Of a stretch of 64,000 bases of DNA, positions 46,534-59,509 are shown in pieces. Numbering within the stretch: the first letter of the stretch is position 1; every line of letters begins with the position of its first letter. The notes under the pieces were generated by a model, which did not search any database, was not told where the DNA came from, and saw only the letters and a program-made list of their open reading frames with translations. A program made the translations under genes and the position numbers. This DNA is from Centrapalus pauciflorus. Lineage: Eukaryota; Streptophyta; Magnoliopsida; Asterales; Asteraceae. The stretch spans positions 1 through 64,000 of the forward strand of contig JAANYP010007939.1 of assembly GCA_020465985.1 (NCBI GenBank). Reading direction: 5' to 3'.

Positions 46534-48700
46534 TTTGGCCTTAGTAGTAGTAGCTTATTTTCTTTTATAAGTCGTAGTTTTTCTTTCTTTACAGTAGTCT
46601 GCTAATTTAGGAAAGTTTCTATTTTTAGCAAGTTTCTATTTTTAGTAGGTTTCTATTTTTAGTAAGTTTTTAGGTTATCTTATTTTATTGCTTTTCCTTA
46701 TGAAAAACAAAAGAAAAAAAAGAGAAAATCATAAAAATACAAAAAAAAAGAGAATATCAGAAAAAGGAGTTAAGTCTTAGATACATAGGTTCAAAGTGAC
46801 GAAAATTAGCACAGTCGTTACAAACTCTAAGTGTTTAGGCTTTCACACGTAATGCAACTAAATTCTAAGTGTTATACTTTATTTAGTATGATGTGTTGGT
46901 AGGCATAATACATATAGGGAATCTCAAGGCTAATAAAATATTCTAGAAAAAGTCAAGCGTGTCACTAACTTAGATGTACGACCAATCGGTCTTAATTTTT
47001 ATGTACAAGACATACAAATTCTGAGTCTAAATGAGGTATGCAATCTTTCTGGGGATGTATGGCAACATCAAATACATCTTAAAATGGAAAGAATAGAAAT
47101 ATCATACAAAACTGAGAGTCAAAAACATGCAACTCTGTTGTACGTAAGTACAGACCTGTTGTCTCTGTTTAGATTCGGGTTAGCAAATATGTCGCTTTGT
47201 TGTACGTCAGTACAGACCTGTCACCGCTGTCTTGCTAACTTTAAGAATAAACCTTAAGTCAAACTAAGACACTTTGTTGTATGAAAATACAGACCTGTGT
47301 CCGATGTTTGTCTTTTAAAGAAAGTTTGCAAATACCAACAAGTTAGAATCTTTGTCTGTGTGCCTTGATCATAAAAGTATGTCTATGTCTGAGTCACGTA
47401 AGATAATTTCCTGATAAATAAAAATGCCAAGGGATATTCCGAAATGTAGAGTGTTTAAAGGGGTAAAATACCAACAATCGGATAAATAGGTGTGTCACGA
47501 CAAATAATCAAAGGAATAAAAATTCCTAAGTGTGAAAGTTTAAGTACTGAAAGTAAGTATCAGACATCGCTATCTGATTGAATCTTTCTTAGACTATGCT
47601 CATCTAAAAGATTTTGTTTAGTATTTAGCTTAGCTTGTAAATTTTTTTTTAAGTATAGCATAAGTCTAGATTAAATTTTTGGTCAAAATTTTATTTTTAT
47701 TTTATTTTATTTTATTTTACCTTAGTTTATTTTATTTTATTTTATTTTATTTTAGTTTAAGTTTTACTTAGGTAAAAGGTCAAAGTTTACTGAGGGTGCA
47801 TTCAAAGTTGGATAAAATAAACATTGCGTGAAATATCTTGGGCTTAGGGTAAAAGAGTTGGTATAGTTTATCTGGTTACACGGTACCGTAGAAAAGGTTG
47901 GAAAAGTTGAAGTTATTTCAAATTTTTCAAAATTTCTCTAAGTGTTTGATGGTTTCGAATCTAGGACAGACTCGAAGAGGTAAAGACTTTGAATCTGTCA
48001 GTAGATTCGACTAGGGCCTTAGACTCGAAGGCTGGTCGTATAAATAGGTCAACAGTGAAGACATTTAATTCTTACTGTTTTCGAATCTACTTCCTCGAGT
48101 CTATAGTGGCGATTTCGAATCTATTCTCGAATCTACCGTTTCTCACATAAAGGACATTTCATCGAGTTTAAAGCTTGTGTGTTTGATTCTACTACTATAC
48201 CTAGGTATAATCAACTTGATTGTACAAGATTCATGTAGTTTTATACACAATTTTAGGCTAAATCATCGATTTTCGAAGTTTTAAGGGTCGAAATAGGGTT
48301 TTTACAAAATTACTAAGTTTGGACCGATAAAAAGTCAAATTAAAGGCATATATCTATGATTAGTAACTAGTAGGACAATTGAATGTAATTTTCTAGGTCC
48401 AAAAAGGTTAAAATTAAGAGATTTGGTCTTTGTAATAGATTCGGCCGTTCGAATCTGTTCATGGGTTTCTCGAATCTGTCATTAGATTCGAGATGACCAT
48501 GACCTTCGAATCTGTCCATTACACTCGAATAGGGACACTTCGAATTTGTTACTTTCGAATCTATTGTTTATTTGCACTATTTAATTTAAATATTATTAAA
48601 CTTGTAGAAATTTAATTGTGTTGGATTTTGTACTTAAACAAGTTCAAAATAAAACAGATTTAAATTTAAACAAGTTTATTGATCCTTAATGAATCTAATG
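46534..48700 (+). other. Non-coding spacer between pol tail and ORF3, E2
   Basis: Collinear with the E1 spacer: GTTTCTATTTTTAG repeats (46610-46675), three hairpin repeats (47138, 47200, 47277), TTTTATTTTA tracts (47690-47755) and a TTCGAATCTG-type cluster (about 47950-48560). No coding frame. Confidence 0.85.
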
Positions 48701-48720
48701 GTTTTGTTTATTGTGTAGAA

Positions 48721-51717
48721 ATGGCTGTTCGAGCGTTTGTTCCTAAGCACAATATGGTGCTTCATCCAGATCTGAATCTCCCTGAGGCGCAGGGATTCCG
48801 TCAAGTGCTTGATTTTCTCATTGAATCTAGGATCGGATTTGCACTGTCGCATCCAATACATTCGTCAGTTTTACGATCATTTGCAGGTAGACTGCTCGGT
48901 TACACCGACAGTTCTACGCACTCGTATCGCTGGACAGCCGTTGGTATTCTCGGCAGACATGCTTCGTCAAGTGCTGCAGCTGGGCACTCAGGAAGAAGAA
49001 GTTGGTCCAATAGAATTTCCTTTGAGTATAAGGCAAGCAGCCTTTCAAAGAATGGGATACAGTCTTGATGTGACAAAAATGTCATATATGAAGAGTGGGT
49101 TGATCGGGTAGTGGAGGTTTCTAGCACATGTGTTTATGGTGTGCTTTGCTCCAAAGAAAGCAGGATTCGACTATATAGTGGCGAAGATTCAGTCGGGAAT
49201 TGTCGCGATGGTATATAATCGGCCTTACAGTTTTTCGGAGATGTTCTTTTCAGAATTTGTTCACCAGATCACAGCCCCCGAAAATCAACAATTCTTGTTG
49301 TACCCAAGGTTCATTATGATGTTGATAAGGCACTTCTTGCCAAACTTGCCGCCGTCAAATGACTTTCAAAGTGTTGCCATCATGGACAAAAGGATTTTCG
49401 CTGATTGTTCCTCACACCGAGGAATATTGGCTGTTCCTGTTGAGCGTCCACTATTCGGAGCAATTTTGATAGGGAGTTTCAAGCCCCAGAAGATGCCAAC
49501 TGCGCAGGGGTCGTTGAATTTCAACCGAGACAACAACAACCACAACAACGTCAACAATAACAGCAGCCGCGAGCTCAAAGACGTCGACAAAGACCATCAG
49601 CGAGTCAAATTCAGGCATCAAGGCCTTCGACAAGTCAGCAACCAGATGTTCCAGAAGTCGGGCCCTCAAATGTTCCGAGCGAAGCTGAACAGCTATGTCA
49701 GACGCTTAATGAAATTTGGGAGGCAGGGCCTCATGCAAACGAAGATGTGGCTGCAGCATTAGTTGGTGAATTGCTCAGTCCACCAGAAGGAGAAGAAGAC
49801 GTATTTAGAGATGTGGACGAGTATGAGCCAGAGAGGGCTGATAAAGGTTTGACATCATCGGAATCAGAGTCGGAAGATATGGAGGAGATAGAAGTTGAGG
49901 CTCCTGACTCAGTAGCTACAGAATCTAATGTTCAAATTGGAACATATGGATCAAGATTGGTAGTAAATGAAGCAGGAACGAGGAGGAGAGAGGCAAGGGA
50001 ATCTGATGATTCAGATTTTGAAGAGGAGGAAGTTGCTCCCTTGGTGACTCGGCAAAGGGCCAAGCGCCACCGGTTTATGCAAGGGACATCCTCAGCATCC
50101 GATGCACAACAACCTCAACCTCAAACTCAAGAACCACAAGCCACCGCTCCACCATCACCACCACCTCAACATGAGCCATATATTCCATCCCCAATTCGCC
50201 GAGCACCCATACAATCCATTCCATCTACTTCGACCACCTACGCTGAAAACCAACGTTTTATGCAGCTTAAGGGACGTGTTGACTTCCAGCCTGTTCAAAT
50301 CTTAAGCCTCACAAAGGCGATCGGCGAAATCCAGGCGCATAATGCAGATCTTGATAAAGATAATGCCGAATTGAAAAAGATAGTGGAGCAAGTTCAGGAA
50401 GAGAACGTTGAGTTGAAAACGTTTGTAGCAGATCAGGCCGAAGAGTTAAGGGCGATGCGCTCCCTAATCGAGCAGTTAATGAAAAATATACAGGCTCAGG
50501 GGGAGACATCGTGCCAAGATCCGAATGTACAAAGGCCAAGAGATGAGGATGATGAAGATAATCAAGGCAATGATCCCAGCCCTAATAGACAGGATGAGCC
50601 AGTAAATTTTTCTGCTGCTCAGACTGCTCAATCTTAGGGGGAGCCTAGTCTAGGAGGAGAAGGAGGAGAAGCAGGTTCTTCAAGGACTTTAGATAGCGAC
50701 ATGATAGATGCGCTGAAAGATATTGAGGAAGAGCTTATGGAATTCGATTTTGAAGATGAAGTCGAAGAGTTGGAGGAAGGTGAGTTCATTCCGGAGGAGG
50801 TCGTTGACTGGAAGTCAGATGATGAAGTGTTAGATGACGAGGACGATCATGTCAACGAGGTCATAATAAATTCACAACCTGTCACCGAACTGTATGTGGG
50901 CAATAATCAGAATGTGATTGATATAGACTACATCAAGATAGCCTCAGTCGAGGACACTGAACTTGAAGAGGCAGAGAAGGAACCATCAAGAGCTGAATTG
51001 ATAAATCTTTGGTTTAAGAAGGAAGAAACAAAAGAACAGTTGAAGATGAAGAAGAAGATGAGAATACCGGGTGCCGGAAACTTCTCAGGAGGGATTATTA
51101 GCTGGTTCTTTGACAGAGAGCTGCAGCTGTTTATTTTGAAAAGAAGAGATGGCCTCCAATACTTGAGGCGAACACTGAAAGCGTTTAATTCACTGCCCAA
51201 GATTAAAGTTAAAGAATTAGCCTGGAAGGAGCTGATTAATATTGGAGAGGATAAGTATGCAGAATTGATTGAAAGAATTATAAGGAAAGAAGGGCGATCA
51301 GGCAAATTTGAGCGACTCAAGCCAAGGACCGGAAAGAGGGTCGAGGATGGATCAAGGATAGATCCTCATACTGGAAGGCCTTGGGCCAGAATGATTTATA
51401 AGCCAGTCAAATGCTTGAAGAGAGTGCCAATGAAATCGATGCCACAGAATATTTTGAGCAACATGAAATGGTGGTACCTCGAGATTGACACTGCTGAAGC
51501 CATCATGGAGGATCAAGACGAGAAGGTCATTTTGAAGGTATATGATCCACTGCATTTGATAAATCTATCAAAGGACGACCTGAAGAAGCTACATGATTAG
51601 CCTATCTTCTTTACTGAAGCATGGAGATCTGAAGCCAGGAAGTTCCAGAAGGTAGTTAAAGTCTGTATAGATGCTGGATTATATGCAGGCAGTAGTATAT
51701 ATAGTTCTAGTACTTGA
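48721..51717 (+). pseudogene. ORF3 pseudogene, E2
   Basis: Homologous to E1 ORF3 along its length, starting MAVRAFVPKHNMV at 48721. Breaks: a deletion of about 23 bp near 48850 that shifts the frame, an in-frame TAG at 49109, disturbed frames at about 49460-49750 where E1 has the Gln tract, a TAG at 50635 and a TAG at 51598 near the C-terminus. Open pieces remain at 49130-49760, 49747-50637 and 50701-51600, including the coiled coil and the basic C-terminal domain. Where frames agree, differences from E1 are mostly synonymous, so the damage is later than a period of protein-level constraint. Confidence 0.92.
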
Positions 51718-51758
51718 ACTTGATGTAAATAATTAGAAGCTATCGTCAAGGGGGAGTC

Positions 51759-52423
51759 TGTTGGTACACCCTGTGGGACGATAGCAGTCTAATCGATCTA
51801 ACATTGTGGTTTAAGTAATATTCAACATTGTGGTTAAACGAGTGCTTGATATATGTGTTTATATATGTTTAATAGTAATTGATTGTATGTTTGAACTTGA
51901 TGTAACATATTACAAGAAGTTCAAACATAAAGATCAAAGATTAATTCAAGCATAAGTAAAAACATAAGTTTCAACACTTAGGTTTTTGAGTAAATGAGTT
52001 AGATTCGAATCAGTTAAGGCTTGGCATTCGAATCTGTGATAGATTCGAATGTAGCCTTAGATTCGAATGAAGACTAGATTCGAGAGTGTCTATGTGGACA
52101 GACTCGAATGGGCCTTGGGCCAGATTCGAGTTTGGCCCACATCAGACTCGAATCAGGGTCTATAATTAGGGATAGACTCGAGATATTATCAGACTTTTAG
52201 CAGAATTCGTGAGGAATTAAGCTTAAGGCGATCTCGAGTTTATCATCAGCTTTAGGTCCGTTTCGGAGAGAATCAGTTCGTAGGATCGTTTGTCAGTCGT
52301 TCGTTCAGCCTCTGATAGTCTCCGTGTTTCGTAGTTGAGAGTTGTCCGTCTAACCGTTAACGAGGATTCCGCACTCGTTGACGGATCCGTGTCTAGATAG
52401 ATCTAGTAGTGGTAGACCTTACA
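51759..52423 (+). repeat. 3' LTR of E2
   Basis: 665 bp from TGTTGGTACACC to ACCTTACA; 44-bp dyad at 51886-51929. It abuts the inverted E3 at 52424. Confidence 0.92.
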
Positions 52424-52618
52424 GGAACAATCAACTTGTAAGTGCTCGTAAAACTGTCGTACATATGGAATAACAATTTGAATGTTATGAGACAAAGCAA
52501 AAGCAATCTTAGACTCTAATAGGAAATCCATCATCTGACAAAAACCATGCGCCTCAGGGATATGATGGTCGGGGGGAATGACCATATTATGCTTCGGCAC
52601 GAATACTCGAACAGCCAT
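52424..52618 (-). pseudogene. ORF3 N-terminal fragment, E3
   Basis: Starts MAVRVFVPKHNMV on the minus strand and keeps the conserved N-terminal domain to the DCS residues, then is cut at the joint with the E2 LTR. The acceptor-like GTGCAG lies just upstream (about 52622). Confidence 0.9.
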
Positions 52619-52849
52619 ATCTGCACAATAGATAAACTATTAGAATTATTGAAAATCAATAAACTTGTCTAAATTCAAATTTGATTTATTTTGAACTTGT
52701 TGAAGTACAAAATCCAACACAAATGAATTTCTACAAGTTTAATTAAATTTAAATTGAATAATCAGACTCTGCTGGTGACGACGTTTCTCCGGTGATTGGG
52801 TATAATACTCTGTAGCACTCTTCAGATCAGCTGTCGCTGAAGGTTTTGT

Positions 52850-53572
52850 TTATTTTCCAAAATACATCGCTGGATTCTGGACTTGTTCGTAATCCGTTTC
52901 GGCCTTCAGTAGCTCGAAATGATAAGCTCGCAACGTTCCCACAATATCTTCCAATGATTGGGTATAATACTTGTCCTCATTAAGCTTTATCATTGCCACA
53001 TACATCACCCATTTGGCTGGTAGGGCATCAAGAAGCTTATTGTTCTTCTCAGTGTCATTATACTCAATCCCATGACTTTCAAGCTCTGTCAATAGATGAT
53101 AGAACCGGGTGATGGTATCATCCAGCTGTTCATCCTTCAAAGACTTGAAAATAGCAAACTGCTGTTTCAACAGCTCCATACGCTTTCTTCGAACCCTCGG
53201 ATTACCCTCACATCTCTTTTCCAATGACTCCCAAAGTTCCTTAGATGTCTTCTGAGTCCGGAATGTGTGTAGTATATCCTGAGGCAACGCCATTCGAATT
53301 ATCGAGAAAGCTCTGTTCTCGGCTTCATAAAGTTTCTTATCATCTTCCTTCATCATCTGATATGATAAGACTCTCTGACGGCATTCAACTTCAGAAATTG
53401 GTGGAATGTATCCTTCGTCAATACACACCCACATGCGCATGTCATTGAAACGCACAAAATCGGCAAACCGATCTTTCCACCAATAATAATCCTCGAGTTT
53501 CATCAGCTTAGGCGGAGTGTTTGCCTTCCCGACCTCGTGGTCCATTTCCAGGAATTTTTGAAGATTTGACAT
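52850..53572 (-). pseudogene. Gag N-terminal fragment, E3
   Basis: 240 codons, about 90% identical by eye to the E1 Gag N-terminal domain (start MSNLQKFLEMDHEVGK), ending at a TAA after MYFGK. A short further stretch of gag-derived sequence is recognisable to about 52765. Both zinc knuckles are missing. Confidence 0.92.
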
Positions 53573-54213
53573 CTTTTCGAAAGTAATTGATTTGAACTTA
53601 ATTAATTTAATTCGAAACTAATTTGAGTTAATTCTTTCGAATCTAGTTTGATTCGAATATATAAATTTCAATTTATTTGGGATTAAATTCGATTAAGTTT
53701 TGTAAGTCAATTAAATTCGAAACTAATGACAGATTCGAAAGTCCCTAAACTCGATGGTCAAGGCAAAGTCGAACAATCAACAGATTCGAATCCCTATTCG
53801 ACTCTAGACCAAATTCGAAACAAACTCGAATGTCAGCAGACTCGAGAACCTATTCGAACCTAGCACAGACTCGAATCAAACTCAAAACACACTTTATCAA
53901 ACTCGAGAGGAGCGGATTTTGGTTAGACTCGAGACTAAGAATAACCCTAATTACTCCTAACAGATTCGAGCGCCGCAAACTCGAAAAACGGCTAATACTT
54001 CGATTTCTTAACGTTTTGCAGATTAAATCAATATTTTTCCAACGAAAAATAATGATTTCGATCAAAAACGTGAAAAAGACGGAGTATTTCCCGGATGACA
54101 ATTTGCTAAGCTCAAACACGAAAAACACGAAGATGAGAGAAAAACCGTCCAAAAGCGTCAAGAAACCTAGGATATATCTAGATGAACACGAAGAACACCA
54201 AGAAGACCCCGTA

Positions 54214-54226
54214 GGCTCTGATACCA
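54214..54226 (-). other. Primer-binding site of E3
   Basis: Reverse complement of TGGTATCAGAGCC, next to the LTR end, as in E1. Confidence 0.92.
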
Positions 54227-54228
54227 CT

Positions 54229-54905
54229 TGTAAGGTCTACCTAACACAGATCTATCTAGACGCGGAACCGTCAACGGGTGCGGAATCCTCGTTAACGGGT
54301 AGACGGAAACAACTCTCACTAGAAACACGGAGACTATCAGAAGCTGCACGAACGACACACGAACGCACCTACGAACTGATTCTCTCCGAAACGACACTAA
54401 CACTGATGATAAACTCGAAATTGCTTAATGCTTAATCACTCTCGAATTCTGTAAAAAGTCTAATAATATTTCGAGTCTATCCCTAATTATAAAGGCTAAT
54501 TCGAGTCTGTCATGGGCCAAACTCGAATCCGGCCCAAGGCCCATTCGAGTTTGTCCTCACTGACATTCTCGAATCTGCCTCATAACACATTCGAATCTGC
54601 CCAATTGACTTATTCGAATCTGACCTAGATTCGAATCTTAGTCCTTTGAGGATTCGAATTTACTCATTCAAATAATTAACTTAGAGCAGAAACTTATGTC
54701 TTTAACTTATGTTTGATTTTATCTTTGATCTTTATGTTTGAACTTCTTGTAATACGTTACATCAAGTTCAAACATACAAACAATAACTATCAAACATATA
54801 TAAACATATATATCTACCACTCGTTAAAACTCAATACTTTGAATATTACTTAAACCAAAATGTTCGATCACTTAGACTGCTATTGTCACACAGGGTGTAC
54901 CAACA
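54229..54905 (-). repeat. 5' LTR of E3
   Basis: 677 bp; minus-strand start TGTTGGTACACC at 54905, end CCTTACA at 54229. 44-bp dyad at 54733-54776. TTCGAATCTG-type motifs at about 54480-54670. Confidence 0.92.
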
Positions 54906-55498
54906 TAGTTCATAACTATCATGTTAACAGGAAACTTAAGTAGCCCTGGTTGTTATTTTTCCCTTTAATTCCTATTTCAATGTCACAGGTTGCAAAGCCT
55001 AATGACTATTTGTGATGATAAGAGCAGGTATTCATATTTCGAGGGGGAGTAAGCATCTTGCCAAGGAATAAGTCTATGAGTTAAGGGGGAGAATACTAAA
55101 GGATGGATATAACTGAAGAATGGAGAGAAAGATAGTTTCAACTAGAAAGAAAGTTAAACTGTAGAAAATATTTGTTCGGTAGAAATATCAAGGGGGAGAG
55201 AAGTGGAAAAGATCAGAGAAAGTCAAAGTATTAAAGTTCAAAAGCTCCAAGTCACTACAACACCAAAGCCGAAGAAGAAATCATTTTACGATCTATCTGA
55301 AGCTTGTGTTAAAGTGAAGATATATTCTGATTTTGAAGCTTGTGTTAAAGTGAAGATATATTTTGATTATCATGTTCGACTGAAGATTATTATCAAATCT
55401 AAAGATCAATTTCATTATAGTTGAAAGTTCGTAATCTCCACAGAAAGCATGTTACAAATTTGAAGCCACAATCTGAAAGCTAATCACAAAGGGGAGAA
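54906..55498 (+). mobile_element. 3' untranslated end of another copia element
   Basis: No coding frame of note, but four purine-rich strings (GAGGGGGAGTAAG, AAGGGGGAGAAT, AAGGGGGAGAGAAG, AAAGGGGAGAA), the last directly before an LTR-like start at 55499. Such multiple tracts are typical behind copia RNase H. The left side is cut by E3. Confidence 0.6.
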
Positions 55499-56344
<846 letters not shown>

Positions 56345-57245
56345 TGTAACAACCCGAACTTAGTCCAGTACTAATTAGCATGTTAAATGTAATTTTATTT
56401 CAGTCTTTAGCTATGTGAATAGTGTTAACTAATAAAGTTATTGTTTTGGGATATAAGTGTTATTTATATTTAAAATCAAATTTAAGGTTGCAAAAATGAC
56501 ATGTTGCTCAAACTTGTTAGAATAAAAACTGTCACCAAAATTAGATCTACTCATTTCCACACAAGAAAAGAAAAGCTTAGAGAGACTCTCGCTCTAAAAT
56601 GTATCTTCTCATTAAGATTCTTACATCAACTCTTTATTAAAAGCAAGGATTCAAGTTGGAATTCATCAATTAATCATCAAACAACAAGATTAGAACAATT
56701 ATTCAAGCTAATTACAACTTTAATTCATCTCATATGTGTGCAAGTGAGTTAAACTGGAAATTTGAATTTTATACGCATGGGGTGACATTCAAATCCCAAA
56801 TCGAGCATCAAAACGTGATTAATAGTTGAATTAAACCTCATGCATGTATTCATTATGTGTTTGATTGTTGTTTCATGTTAAAAACCAGGAAAGAAAATCA
56901 AGGTTTTGATTGGAGGTGGAGATTAAATCTTGGTCCAGTGTTGCGCTATGTGGTGAGTCTGAGAATTGGCCAAGAAGGCTTGGCCCTCGGCCTTGCCTTA
57001 GTTTGTCACTTGTGTGTATTTGCATTAACATTCATTCTCCTAGTTCTATTCTGCATTTATATTGTGTGTTGTCTGACATTCATGCCCCAAGACCAAGTCT
57101 CGGGGTTGCCCTTGTGGCCTTAAGTTGATTTGCTGAATTATTGTCAATTCAATTTCCCATCACCCTATTTGTTTTTTATTATAAAACAGTAGCATATATA
57201 GATATATAAGGAAGCATATGTGTGTGCCTGTGAGTTAATATGTGA
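56345..57245 (+). repeat. Probable gypsy LTR fragment
   Basis: Begins TGTAACAACCCGAAC, the start form of the other gypsy LTRs here. A transcribed-leader-like part lies at about 56550-56750. The two overlapping open frames near 56857-57128 share no recognisable domain. No LTR end is identified; the fragment passes into the palindrome cluster. Confidence 0.45.
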
Positions 57246-57449
57246 TCCTGACACTTGCAAGTCTCGGGATAGGAGAGTGGGTGTGTAGGGTTGGACCTTG
57301 TGATCATTCTTTCTTTTTATCTTTGTTGTAAAAAACAAACAACAGCAGCAACTTTATTTGTGTGTGTGTTTGTATGTATATAGGGGTTAGACCCTAAGAC
57401 TTGCAAGTCTCGGGATGGGTCAACATCAATAGTGAGCATATATATATAT

Positions 57450-57480
<31 letters not shown>

Positions 57481-57729
57481 CACATATATATATATATATA
57501 CACACCAAGGCCAACGGCTTAGATCTAGGGCCACTACAGATCATCACCACCCTGAGATCAAGTCTCAGGGTCCCTATGGTGAGCACACACAAAAAATAAG
57601 TTGTTATTGTTGCTGTTCAATTCACTTGAACACCCCCAGATTTAATCTCGGGGTCTAGTATGCATAAGTATGTGTGTTGTGGAGTCCTAGACCCCGATAT
57701 TAAATCTGGGGGTGTTCAAGTGAATTGAA
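57246..57729. repeat. Cluster of short palindromic modules, copy 2, with a 43-bp inverted repeat
   Basis: Includes AGACTTGCAAGTCT (57397-57410) and CCCTGAGA-TCAAG-TCTCAGGG (57550-57570), the same design as at 23991-24410. A longer inverted repeat has 43-bp arms at 57616-57658 and 57687-57729, 42 of 43 positions complementary, with a 28-base loop. TA/CA microsatellite sequence lies at about 57437-57505. Confidence 0.75.
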
Positions 57730-57732
57730 TTA

Positions 57733-57834
57733 TTACTCGTTCAGTGGAGGCATCATAAGGGTACTAGCGCTACCTGGGAGCCCGAGACCGAGATGAGAAG
57801 CCGGTATCCGCAACTGTTTCCGAGTTCGAGCTAG
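57733..57834 (+). pseudogene. Chromodomain C-terminal remnant of gypsy element A'
   Basis: 34 codons ending in TAG read as the tail of a chromovirus integrase: VQWRHHKGTSATWEPE, then RYPQLF. The chromodomain directs integration to heterochromatin. Everything upstream is lost at the palindrome border. The polypurine tract AAGAGGGGAAGAT and an LTR follow. Confidence 0.8.
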
Positions 57835-57869
57835 ATTCTGGGACGGAATCTTATTAAGAGGGGAAGATT

Positions 57870-59162
57870 TGTAACATCCCGGATTTGAGCATGGTACGTG
57901 GATTTAATTTATTAGCTCTTTAAGTTAATATTATTGCGTTGGTCCAATTGAGTCCCGTTTCGTGGATTATACGTGTTGGGACCGAGTGATACGTGTCGCC
58001 GGATTATTATTTTAGCGGATTAATAATATCTATGAGATCGCGGCGTTAAATGGATTAAAAGGATATTAATAGTGAAAAAGTGGTGCCGGGTTTAGATTTA
58101 GCGGGTCCGGGCTTTTTATTTTTAGAAAGCGTATATATTGGTGCATTCTTGACTTTGTTCCTTCCTTTCCTCTTTTAGCAAAATCAGAAACAAAATTGTG
58201 TGTGTGTGCGTGTGATTTGGAGCAGCAAGAGAGGGGTTCAAGATCAAACTTGGTAGTTAAAATTTGGTCATCTTCTTCCTTGTATCTTGGAGTTCAAAGA
58301 GGTTCGAGTCGACCGCGTGCCGATCCGCGATAAAGTTTTGGGTTGCAGTTGATTTTAGGTGTTTGGTGAGTACACGAGTTCTTTTAAAACGCGCGTAAAC
58401 TTTTATGAGTCATATATGTGTTGTGCTATGTGTATGAGACCGAGATATGGCGCGCAGGTATGATTCTATCTACCGTATGCGTGTTATATGTGTTTGGGTT
58501 GCAGGTGTCTGCGATATGGGATCGCGCTGGCTGACTGTCCCTAACCAGTCACGAAGTTTGAGATTGTATATATACAGCAGTGTTATTCTCAGGTCACTCC
58601 TGTGCCTATTGTGTAGCTAACCGCTGCTGTGTGCTGCCTGTTAGCCAGGGAACGACATCCCCTTTGAGCAGAGATGTGTGTTGAGCATTGAGCCCTGTGT
58701 TATATGTGTTGAGCTATATGTGTTGTGTATGTTATGTGATGTTATCTACAGAGTCTAACCCTCACGTACTCATGAGCTTCCCAGCTTATGTTTTCGAGTC
58801 TTACGTGTCTCAAGCAGTCAGACAGTGGGGTCTCAGCAGCAGCAACCGCCGAAGTAGGGACCGGGGCATATCAGAGTTTGTGTGTGTGCTTGCTAACTTC
58901 TGATAGTAGATTTTGAGAACTGTATCTGTATTTTGTATCTGATCAGCATTTGTGTTAGCTATGAGTAGTTAATTTTTAAAAGTTGGTTTAGTGGTTATCT
59001 GTATCCGCATATGACATGACTTTGTGACGACTTTTGTATTAAAGTTTTTAATTACAGTGATTTCAGTTAATCCCCTGACATGTGTACTAAGAGATATATG
59101 CGATTCTGCCACTTATGATTATATATTGACGTGGCATTTGTGTGCGAAAAGAGGGTGTTACA
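57870..59162 (+). repeat. 3' LTR of gypsy element A'
   Basis: 1293 bp from TGTAACATCCCG to GAGGGTGTTACA. Related in design to LTR A (ends, TATA context GCGTATATAT at 58130-58138, GTACGTG near the start) but not a close copy. Short open frames inside are not considered genes. Confidence 0.85.
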
Positions 59163-59509
59163 AATGTATTTCTATGTATTTATATATTTATGTATTTCTA
59201 TAAATACTTGTTAAATAAAATACACTAGTTTAATAAAAATGTTTTTGTCTTGCATATTTAAAGTTTTTAAAATTGTTAATGCATAATGAATGTTACTATT
59301 CTAATTTAATCATGTAACTCACATAATTCAACTAATCACGTCGAAATTTGATCAAACTAATTCTTCGGTGTTTCATCACAATCACACCTACGAAATGTCT
59401 TTCTGTTTTGTAAGGAAAATCCTTATGATTTTGTTAACACCTTGATTTAATGACAATCACTATTATTTGGATGACGGATGCTAACCTGATTTGTTTGTCG
59501 GTTGTTACA
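59163..59509 (-). repeat. Gypsy LTR fragment related to LTR B
   Basis: The right end GGTTGTTACA and the preceding GCTAACCTGATTTG resemble the right end of LTR B (31430-31464), which on the minus strand is an LTR start. Cut at left by LTR A'. Orientation is inferred from that similarity. Confidence 0.55.

Larger units (their letters stand above)
46367..52423 (+). mobile_element. Truncated copia element E2 (pol tail, ORF3 pseudogene, 3' LTR)
   Basis: Same family and orientation as E1. Primer site, gag and nearly all of pol are missing; the joint fuses an LTR end to the RNase H tail. Spacer hairpins, the TTCGAATCTG cluster (47950-48560) and the acceptor-like site are all kept. ORF3 is broken. 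An LTR-internal-LTR-internal-LTR row suggests unequal recombination between elements followed by deletion. Confidence 0.9.
52424..54905 (-). mobile_element. Inverted, internally deleted copia element E3
   Basis: On the minus strand: 5' LTR (54905-54229), primer site, leader with TTCGAATCTG-type motifs, gag N-terminal part (53572-52850), then a fusion at about 52765 to the sequence just before ORF3, and the first 65 codons of ORF3 up to 52424. The gag C-terminus, all of pol and the spacer are missing. It meets the E2 LTR tail to tail. Confidence 0.9.

Noticed and set aside
53830..54435. 201-codon plus-strand open frame
   Set aside because: It is antisense to the leader and LTR of E3; its length comes from the motif-rich leader lacking stops in that frame.
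57317..57658. Overlapping open frames rich in Ile, Tyr, Val and Thr
   Set aside because: They are caused by TA/CA microsatellite and palindromic repeats.
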